Positions 54,147-62,064 of a stretch of 64,000 nt of DNA are shown in pieces (position 1 is the first letter of the stretch; every line of letters begins with the position of its first letter). The stretch is from Mycobacterium sp. 1274761.0 (GTDB taxonomy: Bacteria > Actinomycetota > Actinomycetes > Mycobacteriales > Mycobacteriaceae). The translations under genes and the position numbers were made by a program. The notes beneath the pieces are model-generated. The model worked only from the letters and a program-made list of their open reading frames with translations. It was not told the origin of the DNA and did no database searches. The DNA lies in the NCBI RefSeq assembly GCF_001668615.1, contig NZ_LZMC01000113.1, forward strand, positions 51,854 through 115,853, read 5' to 3'.

Positions 54147-54161
54147 GAGAATGTCATTTCC
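54147..54161. promoter_or_regulatory. GAGAAT palindrome in the NTF2-SDR / DUF35 divergent promoter
   Basis: GAGAATGTCATTTCC is an imperfect copy of GAGAAT-N3-ATTCTC, 53 bp from the leftward start and 17-31 bp before the chosen rightward start. Overlapping TTCTCTCTAGACGAGAA at 54135 adds a second symmetry. One regulator could control both operons. Confidence 0.55.
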
Positions 54162-54177
54162 GATTAATGTCAATCGG

Positions 54178-54600
54178 GTGTCGACACAGCAGAAGGCGCT
54201 GGCGCCCGAGATCTCTACCTGGCCCGACGAGAACCCGCAGCTGATCGGTAGCCGCTGCGCTGCATGCGGGGCCACCACGTTCCCCATCCAGCAGCGCTGC
54301 CCGAGATGCAGCTCCGGCGACATGACCGAGGTCAAGCTGCCGCGTCGCGGGACCCTGATCGCGTGGACGACGCAGGGCTTTCCGCCGGGTGCACCGTACA
54401 AGGGTCCGGCCGGCAAGGATTTCGTCCCGTTCGGTGTCGGGCTCGTGCAGCTCGATGATGTGATCCGGGTCGAGGGTCGGCTCACCGAGAACGACCCCGA
54501 GAAGCTTCAGTTCGGCATGGACGTCGAGCTCACCATGGTCCCGTTCACCACCGACGACGAGGGCAACGAACTAGTCACGTTCGCCTTCCAGCCGGTCTAG
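54178..54600 (+). CDS. DUF35 / OB-fold acyl-CoA-associated protein
   Basis: 140 residues: a rubredoxin-like zinc ribbon (RCAACGATTFPIQQRCPRCS; two Cys-X2-Cys pairs) followed by an OB-fold (EVKLPRRGTLIAWTTQGFPP, VGLVQLDDVIRVEGRL). DUF35 proteins are partner subunits of SCP-2/thiolase-like enzymes, for example ChsH2 with Ltp2 in steroid side-chain cleavage. The GTG at 54178 is preferred because an ATG at 54151 lies inside the operator element, but that start is not excluded. It is 16 bp from the thiolase gene. Confidence 0.88.
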   Translation: MSTQQKALAPEISTWPDENPQLIGSRCAACGATTFPIQQRCPRCSSGDMTEVKLPRRGTLIAWTTQGFPPGAPYKGPAGKDFVPFGVGLVQLDDVIRVEGRLTENDPEKLQFGMDVELTMVPFTTDDEGNELVTFAFQPV

Positions 54601-54616
54601 AGCCAGGAGCACAGCA

Positions 54617-55762
54617 ATGACGAACGACGTGGCGATCATCGGCGTAGGCCTTCACCCGTTTGGCCGGTTCGATAAGACCGCGATGGAGATGGGTGCCGAA
54701 GCGATCCAGGCCGCGCTCACCGACGCGGGCGTCGACTGGCGCGACATCCAGTTCGGCTTCGGCGGCAGCTACGAGGTGTCCAACCCTGACGCCGTCACCA
54801 GGCTGGTCGGGCTCACCGGCATCACGTTCACGAACGTCTTCAACGCCTGCGCGACCGCGGCGTCGGCCATCCAGCAGACCGCCGACACGATCCGGCTCGG
54901 CAAGTACGACATCGGGATCGCGATCGGCCTGGACAAGCATCCGCGTGGAGCGTTTACCGACGATCCGGCTAAGTTGGCGTTGCCGCAGTGGTACGCCGAG
55001 AACGGCCAGTTCGTCACCACCAAGTTCTTCGGGATGAAGGCCAATCACTACCTCCACAAGCACGGCATCTCGCAGGAGACGCTGGCGCGTGTCGCCAACA
55101 AGAACTTCCGTAACGGCGCCAAGAACCCGAATGCGTTTCGGCGCAAGGAGATTCCCGTCGCGGAGATCCTCAACTCGACCGTGCTGAACTACCCGCTGAC
55201 GCAGTACATGTTCTGTGCTCCCGACGAAGGCGCGGCGGCGGTCATCATGTGTCGCGGCGACATCGCCCACCGCTTCACCGACAAGCCGGTGTACGTGAAG
55301 GCCACCGAGATCCGGACGCGCACCTTCGGCGCCTACGAGGTGCACGCGACGTGCGCGCCGCTCGACGAGGACCCGTCGCCGACGGTGTATGCCGCCAGAG
55401 CCGCATACGAGGCGGCAGGCATCGGGCCCGAAGATGTCGACGTCGCCCAACTGCAGGACACCGACGCGGGCGCCGAGGTCATCCACATGGCCGAGACGGG
55501 TCTGTGCGCCGACGGGGAGCAGGAGAAGCTGCTGGCCGACGGCGCCACTGAGATCCACGGGACGTTGCCGATCAACACCGACGGCGGCCTGATCGCCAAC
55601 GGCGAGCCCATCGGCGCCTCCGGGCTGCGGCAGGTGCACGAACTGGTGCGGCAACTGCGCGGCGAGGCCGGTGAGCGCCAGATACCCGGCGAACCGAAGG
55701 TGGGCCTCGCGCAGGTCTATGGCGCACCGGGCACCGCGTCGGCGACGATCCTGTCGGTTTAA
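54617..55762 (+). CDS. SCP-2/thiolase-like lipid-transfer protein (Ltp type)
   Basis: 381 residues of the thiolase-like Ltp family. VAIIGVGLHPFGRFDKTAME starts it, FNACATAASAIQQTADTIR carries the Cys at the thiolase nucleophile position, and HGTLPINTDGGLIANGEPIG and QVYGAPGTASATI form the C-terminal half. The enzyme is likely to cleave a C-C bond in a CoA thioester, as a thiolase or, with the DUF35 partner, as a retro-aldolase. AGGAG precedes the ATG. Confidence 0.9.
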   Translation: MTNDVAIIGVGLHPFGRFDKTAMEMGAEAIQAALTDAGVDWRDIQFGFGGSYEVSNPDAVTRLVGLTGITFTNVFNACATAASAIQQTADTIRLGKYDIGIAIGLDKHPRGAFTDDPAKLALPQWYAENGQFVTTKFFGMKANHYLHKHGISQETLARVANKNFRNGAKNPNAFRRKEIPVAEILNSTVLNYPLTQYMFCAPDEGAAAVIMCRGDIAHRFTDKPVYVKATEIRTRTFGAYEVHATCAPLDEDPSPTVYAARAAYEAAGIGPEDVDVAQLQDTDAGAEVIHMAETGLCADGEQEKLLADGATEIHGTLPINTDGGLIANGEPIGASGLRQVHELVRQLRGEAGERQIPGEPKVGLAQVYGAPGTASATILSV

Positions 55763-55788
55763 CAGCCAGCCCTTTTCTCGCGTACGCC

Positions 55789-56139
55789 ATGTCCAGCGTC
55801 GCCGACACCGTCCGCCGCTATGTGCAGCTGCTCGGTTCGGGCAGCGCCGATGAACTGACCGCGCTCTTCACACATGACGCCACCGTCGAGGATCCTGTGG
55901 GCAGCGGGGTGCGGCGCGGGCATGACGCAATACGCGAGCTGTACCGCCGGATCGAAAAGCAGGACCGCGCAGTCGAACTGCTCTCTCTGCATGTCAACGG
56001 CGCCGAGGCGGCGTTCTTGGCGCGGCTGACCGTCATCACCGACGGCGCCCGCATCTCGATCGACGGAATCGACGTGATGGCGTTCGACGAGCACGCCCGG
56101 ATCACGTCCATGCGCGCGTTCTGGTCGCCTCCCGGCTGA
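55789..56139 (+). CDS. Ketosteroid-isomerase/SnoaL-like protein
   Basis: 116-residue NTF2-fold protein: SVADTVRRYVQLLGSGSADE, LTALFTHDATVEDPVGSGVR, GHDAIRELYRRIEK and the C-terminal MRAFWSPPG. Layout and length match delta5-3-ketosteroid isomerases and relatives, but the catalytic Tyr and Asp are not clearly identifiable. It is in line with the thiolase gene (26 bp gap) and probably acts on the same ring compound. It is an independent member of the superfamily also seen in the giant gene. Confidence 0.82.
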   Translation: MSSVADTVRRYVQLLGSGSADELTALFTHDATVEDPVGSGVRRGHDAIRELYRRIEKQDRAVELLSLHVNGAEAAFLARLTVITDGARISIDGIDVMAFDEHARITSMRAFWSPPG

Positions 56140-56155
56140 TCGTTGATCGGCGATT

Positions 56156-56192
56156 GCCGATCGGCTAGTCTCGCCCATAGCCGATCGGCTAG
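56156..56192. promoter_or_regulatory. Twin palindromes before the membrane operon
   Basis: GCCGATCGGC (56156-56165) followed by TAGT, and TAGCCGATCGGCTA (56178-56191), are two symmetric sites with centres 24 bp apart, so on similar faces of the helix. They lie 22-58 bp before the ATG. Such a pair suggests cooperative binding by a TetR- or PadR-like repressor, whose gene is not visible nearby. Confidence 0.55.
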
Positions 56193-56213
56193 TTTGTCCG
56201 AAAAGGAGAGTCG

Positions 56214-56957
56214 ATGCAGATTCTTGCCGAAGCCGAAGACCTGCCGAAGACGGCCGACATCAAGACTCAGCTGATCAGCCTGTGGACCGTCCCGACCTTC
56301 GGTCTCGTTCTCCTGATCGCATTTCTGGCCTTCCCCGGGTTCTTACCCCCGATGTCGCCTGACATGACCGCCGATCAGGTCGCGTCGTTCTACGCGAACA
56401 ACAGGGGCATGATCTGGTTTTCGATGATCACGTTCAACATCTGCGGCATCATGCTGCTGCCGCTATTCATGGTGATCGTCGTGCAGATGAAGCGCATGGC
56501 GACTCAAAGCCATGTCTTCGCCTACTGCTATCTGACCGCCGCCGTCAGCGGCGCCACGTTGTTCGCGCTCGCCGACATCTTCTTCCTCGTCGCCGCGTTC
56601 CGGCCCGACCGCAATCCCGAACTCGTGATGCTGCTCAACGACATGGCATGGATCATCTTCATCGCACCGGTCGGCGCGCTGGTCGCGATGAACCTGTTGC
56701 TGGCGGCGGCAATTCACTTCGACAACGGCCCCAGCCCGGTCTTTCCGCGATGGGTCGGCTATTACGCGGCCGCGACTGCGCTGGCGATGGCGCCGGCCGT
56801 GTGCGCCGCGGTCGTCACCTCGGGGCCGCTGGCCTGGAACGGCGCGGTGTCGTTCTGGCTTCGTAACGGCTCGTTCGCCCTCTATGTGCTGGTGATGTTC
56901 TTCGTGCTGCGAAATGTGCTGCACCGTCAGGCGGTTGCGGAAGGCATCACGCAGTGA
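56214..56957 (+). CDS. Membrane protein of unknown function (first paralogue)
   Basis: 247 residues, about six hydrophobic helices. Signatures shared with the next gene are MTADQVASFYANN, FLVAAFRPDRNPE, FPRWVGYYAAA and GPLAWNGAVSFW. The start is secure (AAAAGGAGAGTCG before ATG). It heads an operon of four genes with overlapping or nearly contiguous ends. It could be a redox-linked or heme-binding quinol/oxidase accessory, but I recognise no known motif. Confidence 0.75.
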   Translation: MQILAEAEDLPKTADIKTQLISLWTVPTFGLVLLIAFLAFPGFLPPMSPDMTADQVASFYANNRGMIWFSMITFNICGIMLLPLFMVIVVQMKRMATQSHVFAYCYLTAAVSGATLFALADIFFLVAAFRPDRNPELVMLLNDMAWIIFIAPVGALVAMNLLLAAAIHFDNGPSPVFPRWVGYYAAATALAMAPAVCAAVVTSGPLAWNGAVSFWLRNGSFALYVLVMFFVLRNVLHRQAVAEGITQ

Positions 56958-57703
56958 GCAGCACGATTTCGGCCGACGCTGCAGTCGATGCACCCTCGCA
57001 GCGGGCGGGAAAACGCGACGTCTGGCTGATGTTCTGGATCGTGCCGGCGTTCTACACAGCGTTCGGAGTCATCTTCTTCGCCTTGGCGCGTGTGATGCCG
57101 CCGCCGCGCCCCGACGTCACCACCGACCAAATGGTGAATTTTTTTCACCAGCACTCGACGACAATCAAAATCGGGTTCGGGCTACTCGTCCTCATTGTCG
57201 GCGGCGCAGGGGTGGCCAACGGCATCGTGCTGTACCACATCAAGCGCATGACGGTGGGCTCGGTGCTGGGCTACGCATACATCGGTTCCCTTGCCATCGG
57301 CGCACTTCCGGGTTGCCTGCTGGTGGCGTTCTGCTTCCTGGTCGCGGTGTATCGCCCCGATCGCGACCCGCAACAGATGGCGTTGCTCTACGACCTGGGG
57401 CTGTTGTCCTATGTCGGATCGCTGGGCTGCTTCACCACTGCATGGATCGCGTTCGCGATAGCGATTCTCTACGACAAGAACCAGATATTCCCGAAATGGT
57501 TCGCCTACGTAACGGTTTGGCAGATCGTCACGGAGGTGATGGCCGTACCGGTGTTCATCTCCAAGGCGGGCCCGTTCGCGTGGAACGGTTCGATCGCGTT
57601 CTGGGAAGGCACGGTCATCTTCGGTATCTGGATTTCGGCGTTGATCGTCGTGCTGAAGAAGGCCAACGAACTGCAACCCGCCGACGAGGCGCCGCTGCCA
57701 TGA
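56954..57703 (+). CDS. Membrane protein of unknown function (second paralogue)
   Basis: 249 residues, homologous to the preceding protein (VTTDQMVNFFHQHSTT, FLVAVYRPDRDPQ, FPKWFAYVTVW, GPFAWNGSIAFWEG). About seven hydrophobic segments are seen, starting with VWLMFWIVPAFYTAFGVIFF. The GTG start overlaps the previous stop in a GTGA junction, and its stop overlaps the next ATG, so all three are translationally coupled. The tandem pair suggests a heterodimer or duplicated transporter-like unit. Confidence 0.75.
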   Translation: MSSTISADAAVDAPSQRAGKRDVWLMFWIVPAFYTAFGVIFFALARVMPPPRPDVTTDQMVNFFHQHSTTIKIGFGLLVLIVGGAGVANGIVLYHIKRMTVGSVLGYAYIGSLAIGALPGCLLVAFCFLVAVYRPDRDPQQMALLYDLGLLSYVGSLGCFTTAWIAFAIAILYDKNQIFPKWFAYVTVWQIVTEVMAVPVFISKAGPFAWNGSIAFWEGTVIFGIWISALIVVLKKANELQPADEAPLP

Positions 57704-58302
57704 CGAATACCGAACAGAGCGCTCCAGACATCGCGGTGCCGTCGTCGATCCGCGCGGCCCACCTGCCTGGTGACATCGCGATGTGGGTGATGGTGCTCGG
57801 CGACTTCGTGTTCTTCGGCGCCTACTTCGTCATCTTCATGGTCCATCGCTCGATGGCGCCGGAGCTGTACCTGCAGTCGCAGCAGCATCTCAACCTCACC
57901 ATCGGCATGGTGAACACCCTTGTGCTGCTAACTAGTTCGTGGTTTATCGCGCGCAGCGTGCAGACGGCGCGGTCGGGCGATCAACAGGGCGCGCTGCGGC
58001 TCACCTATCTGGGCGGGGCGTGCGGCGTGGCGTTCATCGTCATCAAGGCCTTTGAATGGTCGTCCAAGATCGCCCAGGGCCACACGATGCCGAGCAACGA
58101 GTTCTTCCTGTTCTACTACATGCTCACCGGGGTGCATCTGTTCCACGTCGGCCTCGGCCTGCTGATCCTCGGCATCGTGGTGCGCGAACTGCGCAACCCG
58201 CGCAAGCGGCGCGCCTCGATGGTCGAATCCGGCGCTACCTACTGGCACATGGTCGACCTGCTTTGGATCGTGATTTTCGGCCTGCTTTACGTGATGAGGT
58301 GA
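57700..58302 (+). CDS. Cytochrome c oxidase subunit III-like protein (NorE type)
   Basis: 200 residues and five membrane helices, beginning HLPGDIAMWVMVLGDFVFFG. The helix with FFLFYYMLTGVHLFHVGLGL and the end YWHMVDLLWIVIFGLLYV are characteristic of subunit III family members of NorE/CyoC length. No catalytic subunit I or CuA subunit II is in the window. The neighbouring subunit IV-like gene makes a NorE/NorF-like pair. It may assist an oxidase or nitric oxide reductase encoded elsewhere. Confidence 0.85.
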   Translation: MTNTEQSAPDIAVPSSIRAAHLPGDIAMWVMVLGDFVFFGAYFVIFMVHRSMAPELYLQSQQHLNLTIGMVNTLVLLTSSWFIARSVQTARSGDQQGALRLTYLGGACGVAFIVIKAFEWSSKIAQGHTMPSNEFFLFYYMLTGVHLFHVGLGLLILGIVVRELRNPRKRRASMVESGATYWHMVDLLWIVIFGLLYVMR

Positions 58303-58306
58303 ACGA

Positions 58307-58594
58307 GTGACCACTACTGCCGTAAGCCGGCCCGCCCGAACCACCACCTACGTGTGGCTCATCCTGTCGGCGATCACGGTCATCTCCTGGTGGCTGGCGC
58401 CGGGTCATCCCGGCGGGCACGCGGTGGCCAGCGTGCCCATCACCGTCGCGGTGGTGCTGCTCGGGTTCATCAAGGGGCGGATGATCGTCCGGTACTTCAT
58501 GGAGGTGCGCACCGCGCCGCGCTGGTTGAAGATCGCTACCGATGCGTGGCTGATCGTACTGTGGGCGACGATCCTGGCCATCTATCTGTACTGA
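58307..58594 (+). CDS. Cytochrome oxidase subunit IV-like small membrane protein
   Basis: 95 residues and three hydrophobic helices: TYVWLILSAITVISWWLAPG, VASVPITVAVVLLGFIKGRM and TDAWLIVLWATILAIYLY, with VRYFMEVRTAPRWLK between helices 2 and 3. This is the pattern of the prokaryotic cytochrome oxidase subunit IV family. A GTG start lies four bases after the previous stop. It is the last gene of the four-gene unit. Confidence 0.82.
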   Translation: MTTTAVSRPARTTTYVWLILSAITVISWWLAPGHPGGHAVASVPITVAVVLLGFIKGRMIVRYFMEVRTAPRWLKIATDAWLIVLWATILAIYLY

Positions 58595-58686
58595 ACGACA
58601 CTCCGTAATTTGCGTCTGACCAGCAGAATTGTTGATCAGTGAAGAAATAGTAGACAAGTACAGCGCATACAGTCAAGATATTGATC
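58595..58686. promoter_or_regulatory. Junction spacer before the integrase
   Basis: An AT-rich 92-bp spacer separates the membrane operon from the integrase. It is probably the left end of the integrated element and may hold the attachment site. No tRNA or repeat partner is found within the window, because the right end lies outside it. Confidence 0.4.
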
Positions 58687-59595
58687 ATGGCGCGTCGCAA
58701 ACCACCACCCCTCGACCTCGCGGCGCTACTTCCATCGTGGGAGCTGGCGATGCGCGCCGAACGCAAGTCGCCAGCGACGCTGAAGAACTACCGCGACGGC
58801 ATCCGCGCCTTTTTCGCGTGGTGCGAGCGGAACGGCCACTCCCCCGCACTCGACCGCGACCTCGTCAAGCGATTCGTCGCCGACCTCCTCGACAAAGGCG
58901 CCGAACCCGCAACGGCCGTCGCCCGCCAACTCGCAGTCCGACGCTTCAGTGCCTGGCTCACGGAGGAAGGCGAGCTGGAGACCGACCCCCTCGTGGGGTT
59001 GAAGGCGCCGAAGCTTGACACCAAGGTCACGCAGTCACTGACCGACGAAGAGTTGCGCCGCCTCATCAAATCCTGCACCGGGCCGGATATGCGCGACCGC
59101 CGCGACGAAGCAATTGTGCGTCTCATGGCCGAAACTGGTATGCGCGCCGGCGAAGTGACCGCGATGACAGTCGATTCAGTTGATTTGGCTCGCGGCCTCG
59201 CTACGGTGCGCCGTGGGAAGGGCGGCAAGGGCCGTATCGCTCCCTTCGGACCGCAGACCGGCCGCGCCATCGACCGCTACATCCGCATACGCCGCACCCA
59301 CCTACTCGCCGACACAACCGCGCTGTGGCTGGGCGACCGGGGCAAAAGCTTCAGCTATGGCGGCCTGTACAAGACGTTGCAACATCGGGCGAATTTGGCC
59401 GGCATCAGGGATTTTCATCCGCATTTACTGCGCCACACCGCCGCTTCACGCTGGCTCGCCGCAGGCGGCTCCGAGGGTGGCTTGATGACCGTGGCTGGTT
59501 GGTCAACCCGCGACATGCTCGACCGCTACACGAAAGCAACAGCAGCTGAACGCGCTGCGGCGGAGGCCCTCTCGCTCAACCTGGGGGATCTGTGA
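58687..59595 (+). CDS. Tyrosine recombinase (phage-type integrase)
   Basis: 302 residues: an N-terminal SAM-like core-binding domain (SWELAMRAERKSPATLKNYR, AFFAWCERNGHSPALDRD) and a catalytic domain with Arg in TGMRAGEV, Lys in RRGKGGKGR, His-X2-Arg in HLLRHTAASRWL, the GWSTRDMLDRYTK segment and the nucleophilic Tyr. It is complete. It probably catalyses insertion of the element on its right. The translation start is the ATG at 58687; a TTG upstream is less likely. Its stop overlaps the next gene's GTG. Confidence 0.93.
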   Translation: MARRKPPPLDLAALLPSWELAMRAERKSPATLKNYRDGIRAFFAWCERNGHSPALDRDLVKRFVADLLDKGAEPATAVARQLAVRRFSAWLTEEGELETDPLVGLKAPKLDTKVTQSLTDEELRRLIKSCTGPDMRDRRDEAIVRLMAETGMRAGEVTAMTVDSVDLARGLATVRRGKGGKGRIAPFGPQTGRAIDRYIRIRRTHLLADTTALWLGDRGKSFSYGGLYKTLQHRANLAGIRDFHPHLLRHTAASRWLAAGGSEGGLMTVAGWSTRDMLDRYTKATAAERAAAEALSLNLGDL

Positions 59596-60092
59596 GCGAC
59601 TACCTAAATGAGCGGCGTCGACGGACTGCCGCCAAGTTTAAGAATCGCTGGGGTGAAGGACTTGACGGCCAACGCCTCCCCGGCTATCGCATCGCCGTAA
59701 CAGAAACAACTCACCGTGGCCGCATTAAACGCGGCACCTTCGTCCTCGCTGAGGACACCTGGGATGAACCAGGCGGCCCCCACTGGGAACGTGTGACCAA
59801 AACATTCAAGTACCACGATGGCCACAGCTCGTTGCTGATGAGCCACTCAGAGCCATTGCCCCCTACCGTCCAGCTGGCACGGGGCTTCGACTTACCCGCA
59901 ACAATTCTGGCGGTAATCCTCGACGCGCTCGTAAGCGATTCCCACCACCAGATCGACCTCTCAGACGTAAAGCGGATTCGATCGCAATTGGGGCGACGCA
60001 TAGTTCAGTTGAAGTCCCTCCCCGCAGACCAGCGCGGACACGCCGAACAAGCGTTGTACAGAGAAATCCTTACGCGCTGTACTAGAATCTGA
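59592..60092 (+). CDS. Hypothetical protein in the integrated element
   Basis: 166 residues, basic at the start (YLNERRRRTAAKFKNRWGEG) with a beta-rich middle (GYRIAVTETTHRGRIKRGTF, HWERVTKTFKYHDGHSSLLM) and a helical end (DLSDVKRIRSQLGRRIVQLK). No known domain. It may bind DNA, given its charge and its coupling to the integrase (GTGA overlap). Confidence 0.7.
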   Translation: MSDYLNERRRRTAAKFKNRWGEGLDGQRLPGYRIAVTETTHRGRIKRGTFVLAEDTWDEPGGPHWERVTKTFKYHDGHSSLLMSHSEPLPPTVQLARGFDLPATILAVILDALVSDSHHQIDLSDVKRIRSQLGRRIVQLKSLPADQRGHAEQALYREILTRCTRI

Positions 60093-60226
60093 TGCGTCAG
60101 TCCTACGTCGGCTGACTTGGAGCCGGGCGAGAAACGATTGAGACCCGGCCCGACATCTACTCGGGTGTCGGCATCCGCGGCGGTCCTCCTTCTGGAGCAC
60201 TTGCCAATCTCCGCATGGGAGAACAG

Positions 60227-60493
60227 ATGCCGTCGCTCACTCCAAAAGAGCGTTCGCTACGCAGTCAAATCGCTGTTCATGAGTCTTGGTCTCGCACAAC
60301 CGATCGAGCCGCCCGCACCGCGCCAGCGCGAAAGGCCCTGCTCGACAAATTCGAGCGGGAAGTCGATCCCAACAACGAACTGACACCTGCTGAGCGGGCC
60401 CTACGGGCCCAACACGCCCGTAAAGCGTATTTCAAGCGGCTCGCTCTACGTTCAGCTCAGGCCCGTCGCCGTCGCAGCGAGGCGGGTGTGTAA
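60227..60493 (+). CDS. Small basic hypothetical protein
   Basis: 88 residues, mostly helical and very basic (LTPKERSLRSQIAVHESWSR, AERALRAQHARKAYFKRLAL, RSAQARRRRSEAG). Similar small basic proteins are common between integrase and replication genes in actinobacterial mobile elements. The ATG at 60227 has GGGAG five bases upstream. It is directly followed by the next gene. Confidence 0.65.
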   Translation: MPSLTPKERSLRSQIAVHESWSRTTDRAARTAPARKALLDKFEREVDPNNELTPAERALRAQHARKAYFKRLALRSAQARRRRSEAGV

Positions 60494-60838
60494 ATGGCTC
60501 AGATACGAAGAAAGCGCCCCGGTGGGAACGAGGCGCCTTCCAACTCAGCGAGTAACAGCCAGTCTAGTCGTATATCGCGTCAACCCGGTCTCCGCGCCGC
60601 TGCGAAGGTCCGCTGTGTCCCGCTCGACTGCGGCTGCCGTGACCCATGGACGTGCCACTGCTACGACAGCCCGATAAGTGACAAACAAGCTGAAGCCGCC
60701 GCTGCTGCAATTCGTCACCTTAACGAACTAGGTATCCCCGGCTTGCTCGACCGCACCACCTGTCAAGCGCTGTGGCGGGCTGGATTTCGGGATCTCGCTG
60801 TTGAGGTCGACGCCCGCACGCAGGGGTTGGTGGCATGA
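60494..60838 (+). CDS. Small Cys-containing hypothetical protein
   Basis: 114 residues. The middle carries RCVPLDCGCRDPWTCHCYD, with five Cys in 17 residues, possibly a zinc-binding knuckle. A helical C terminus follows (AAIRHLNELGIPGLLDRTTC). The start abuts the previous stop and its end overlaps the ATPase start in ATGA. No function is assigned. Confidence 0.65.
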   Translation: MAQIRRKRPGGNEAPSNSASNSQSSRISRQPGLRAAAKVRCVPLDCGCRDPWTCHCYDSPISDKQAEAAAAAIRHLNELGIPGLLDRTTCQALWRAGFRDLAVEVDARTQGLVA

Positions 60839-62064
60839 GTCAACCCGTCGATATTGAGCTGCCGCGGCTGTGGTCCGCTAGTGAATTGAAGCCGGCAGCA
60901 CAGCCGCGTTGGCTGGCGCGTAACCGGATACCGCGCAAGTCCGTCAGCCTCCTCATCGGTGATGAGGGAATCGGGAAGTCCCTGTGGTGGGTTCTCATCG
61001 TCGCCGCCGTTACCACCGGAAAGCCGGTTTCGGAGTTGGGTATTCCCGCGAGGGAACCCGCGACTGTGATTCTGGTGCTGACCGAGGACACGTGGTCTGA
61101 AGACGTTCTGCCTCGGCTGCTCGTTGCGGATGCGAACATCGACAACATCCGCGTCATCTGTACCGAAGAGGACGGATCAGGCGCACCGGTATTCCCTCGC
61201 GACATCTACCTGATTCGCGAAGCGGATCCGGCGCCAGTGCTGGTGGTTGTTGACTGCTGGCTGGACACGGTCACCGCGGCACTTTCGGTGCGTGACCCTC
61301 AGCAGGCACGACAAGCACTGCACCCATGGCGCGAGGTCGCCAACGCGACGGATGCCTCTGTCCTGCTGCTCGGGCATACCAACCGAATCAGCTCCGGTAA
61401 CGCCCGCGACAAGTACGGGGCGACAGCGGCATTGCGTCAGAAGGCGCGTATGACGCTGTTCGCTCAGCACGACGAAGACGGCAACCTTGTCGTCGGCCCA
61501 GAGAAGGCGAACGGGACAGCGCCTGTCGCTGCATCGAAGTTCTCGGTGGCACCGATCCAGTACTTTGAGCGCACTGACGAACATGACGGGACTGTGCCAC
61601 TGCTGCAGTACCTCGGCGACTCGAGTCTTACGGCGCGGGAACACATCGCTGATAGTTACGACGCTGAGCACGGTGAGGACACGCAAGACCGCACTGAAGC
61701 AGTGAGGTGGCTCGAGGAATACCTGTCGATGGAGGGGCCGTCCGCTCGATCGAGCGAAGCGAAGAAGGCCGCCAAGGCGGCCGGTATTGCGGAGAGGACC
61801 CTGCAGCGGGCACGCAAGCAACTCGGAGTTGTCATCGGCTATATCGGTAATCCGCCCGTGTCGACGTGGACGCTGCCCCGTGAATCCTCAGGTGGCACAA
61901 CGGCAGAACCCGGCATAACTACTGATGAGAGCGTCATGCCACGGTCTGCCAACGGGCACAACGTGGCACAGGGCAATGACCAGCAAATATGCCATGAAAC
62001 GGACGCTATGCCACCCACGCGACACGCGGTCATCGCTGAACGCCTCGCGAAGATGGACTCATGA
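60835..62064 (+). CDS. RepA/RecA-like AAA ATPase of the mobile element
   Basis: 409 residues. SLLIGDEGIGKSLWWVLIV holds Walker A, VILVLTEDTW and VLVVVDCWLD are the following strands with Walker B, and LLLGHTNRISSGN holds a sensor-like region. The C-terminal part includes a helix-turn-helix (GIAERTLQRARKQLGV). This is the layout of RepA-like DnaB/RecA-fold ATPases of prophages and integrative elements, probably for element replication. The extreme C-terminal 70 residues are polar and low in complexity. Confidence 0.85.
   Translation: MSQPVDIELPRLWSASELKPAAQPRWLARNRIPRKSVSLLIGDEGIGKSLWWVLIVAAVTTGKPVSELGIPAREPATVILVLTEDTWSEDVLPRLLVADANIDNIRVICTEEDGSGAPVFPRDIYLIREADPAPVLVVVDCWLDTVTAALSVRDPQQARQALHPWREVANATDASVLLLGHTNRISSGNARDKYGATAALRQKARMTLFAQHDEDGNLVVGPEKANGTAPVAASKFSVAPIQYFERTDEHDGTVPLLQYLGDSSLTAREHIADSYDAEHGEDTQDRTEAVRWLEEYLSMEGPSARSSEAKKAAKAAGIAERTLQRARKQLGVVIGYIGNPPVSTWTLPRESSGGTTAEPGITTDESVMPRSANGHNVAQGNDQQICHETDAMPPTRHAVIAERLAKMDS

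Noticed and set aside
58687..59595. The tyrosine recombinase as the integrase of the tRNA-Lys island
   Set aside because: It lies 40 kb from the island's right end, outside the repeats, and belongs to the element at the right edge. Action in trans cannot be excluded but nothing supports it.
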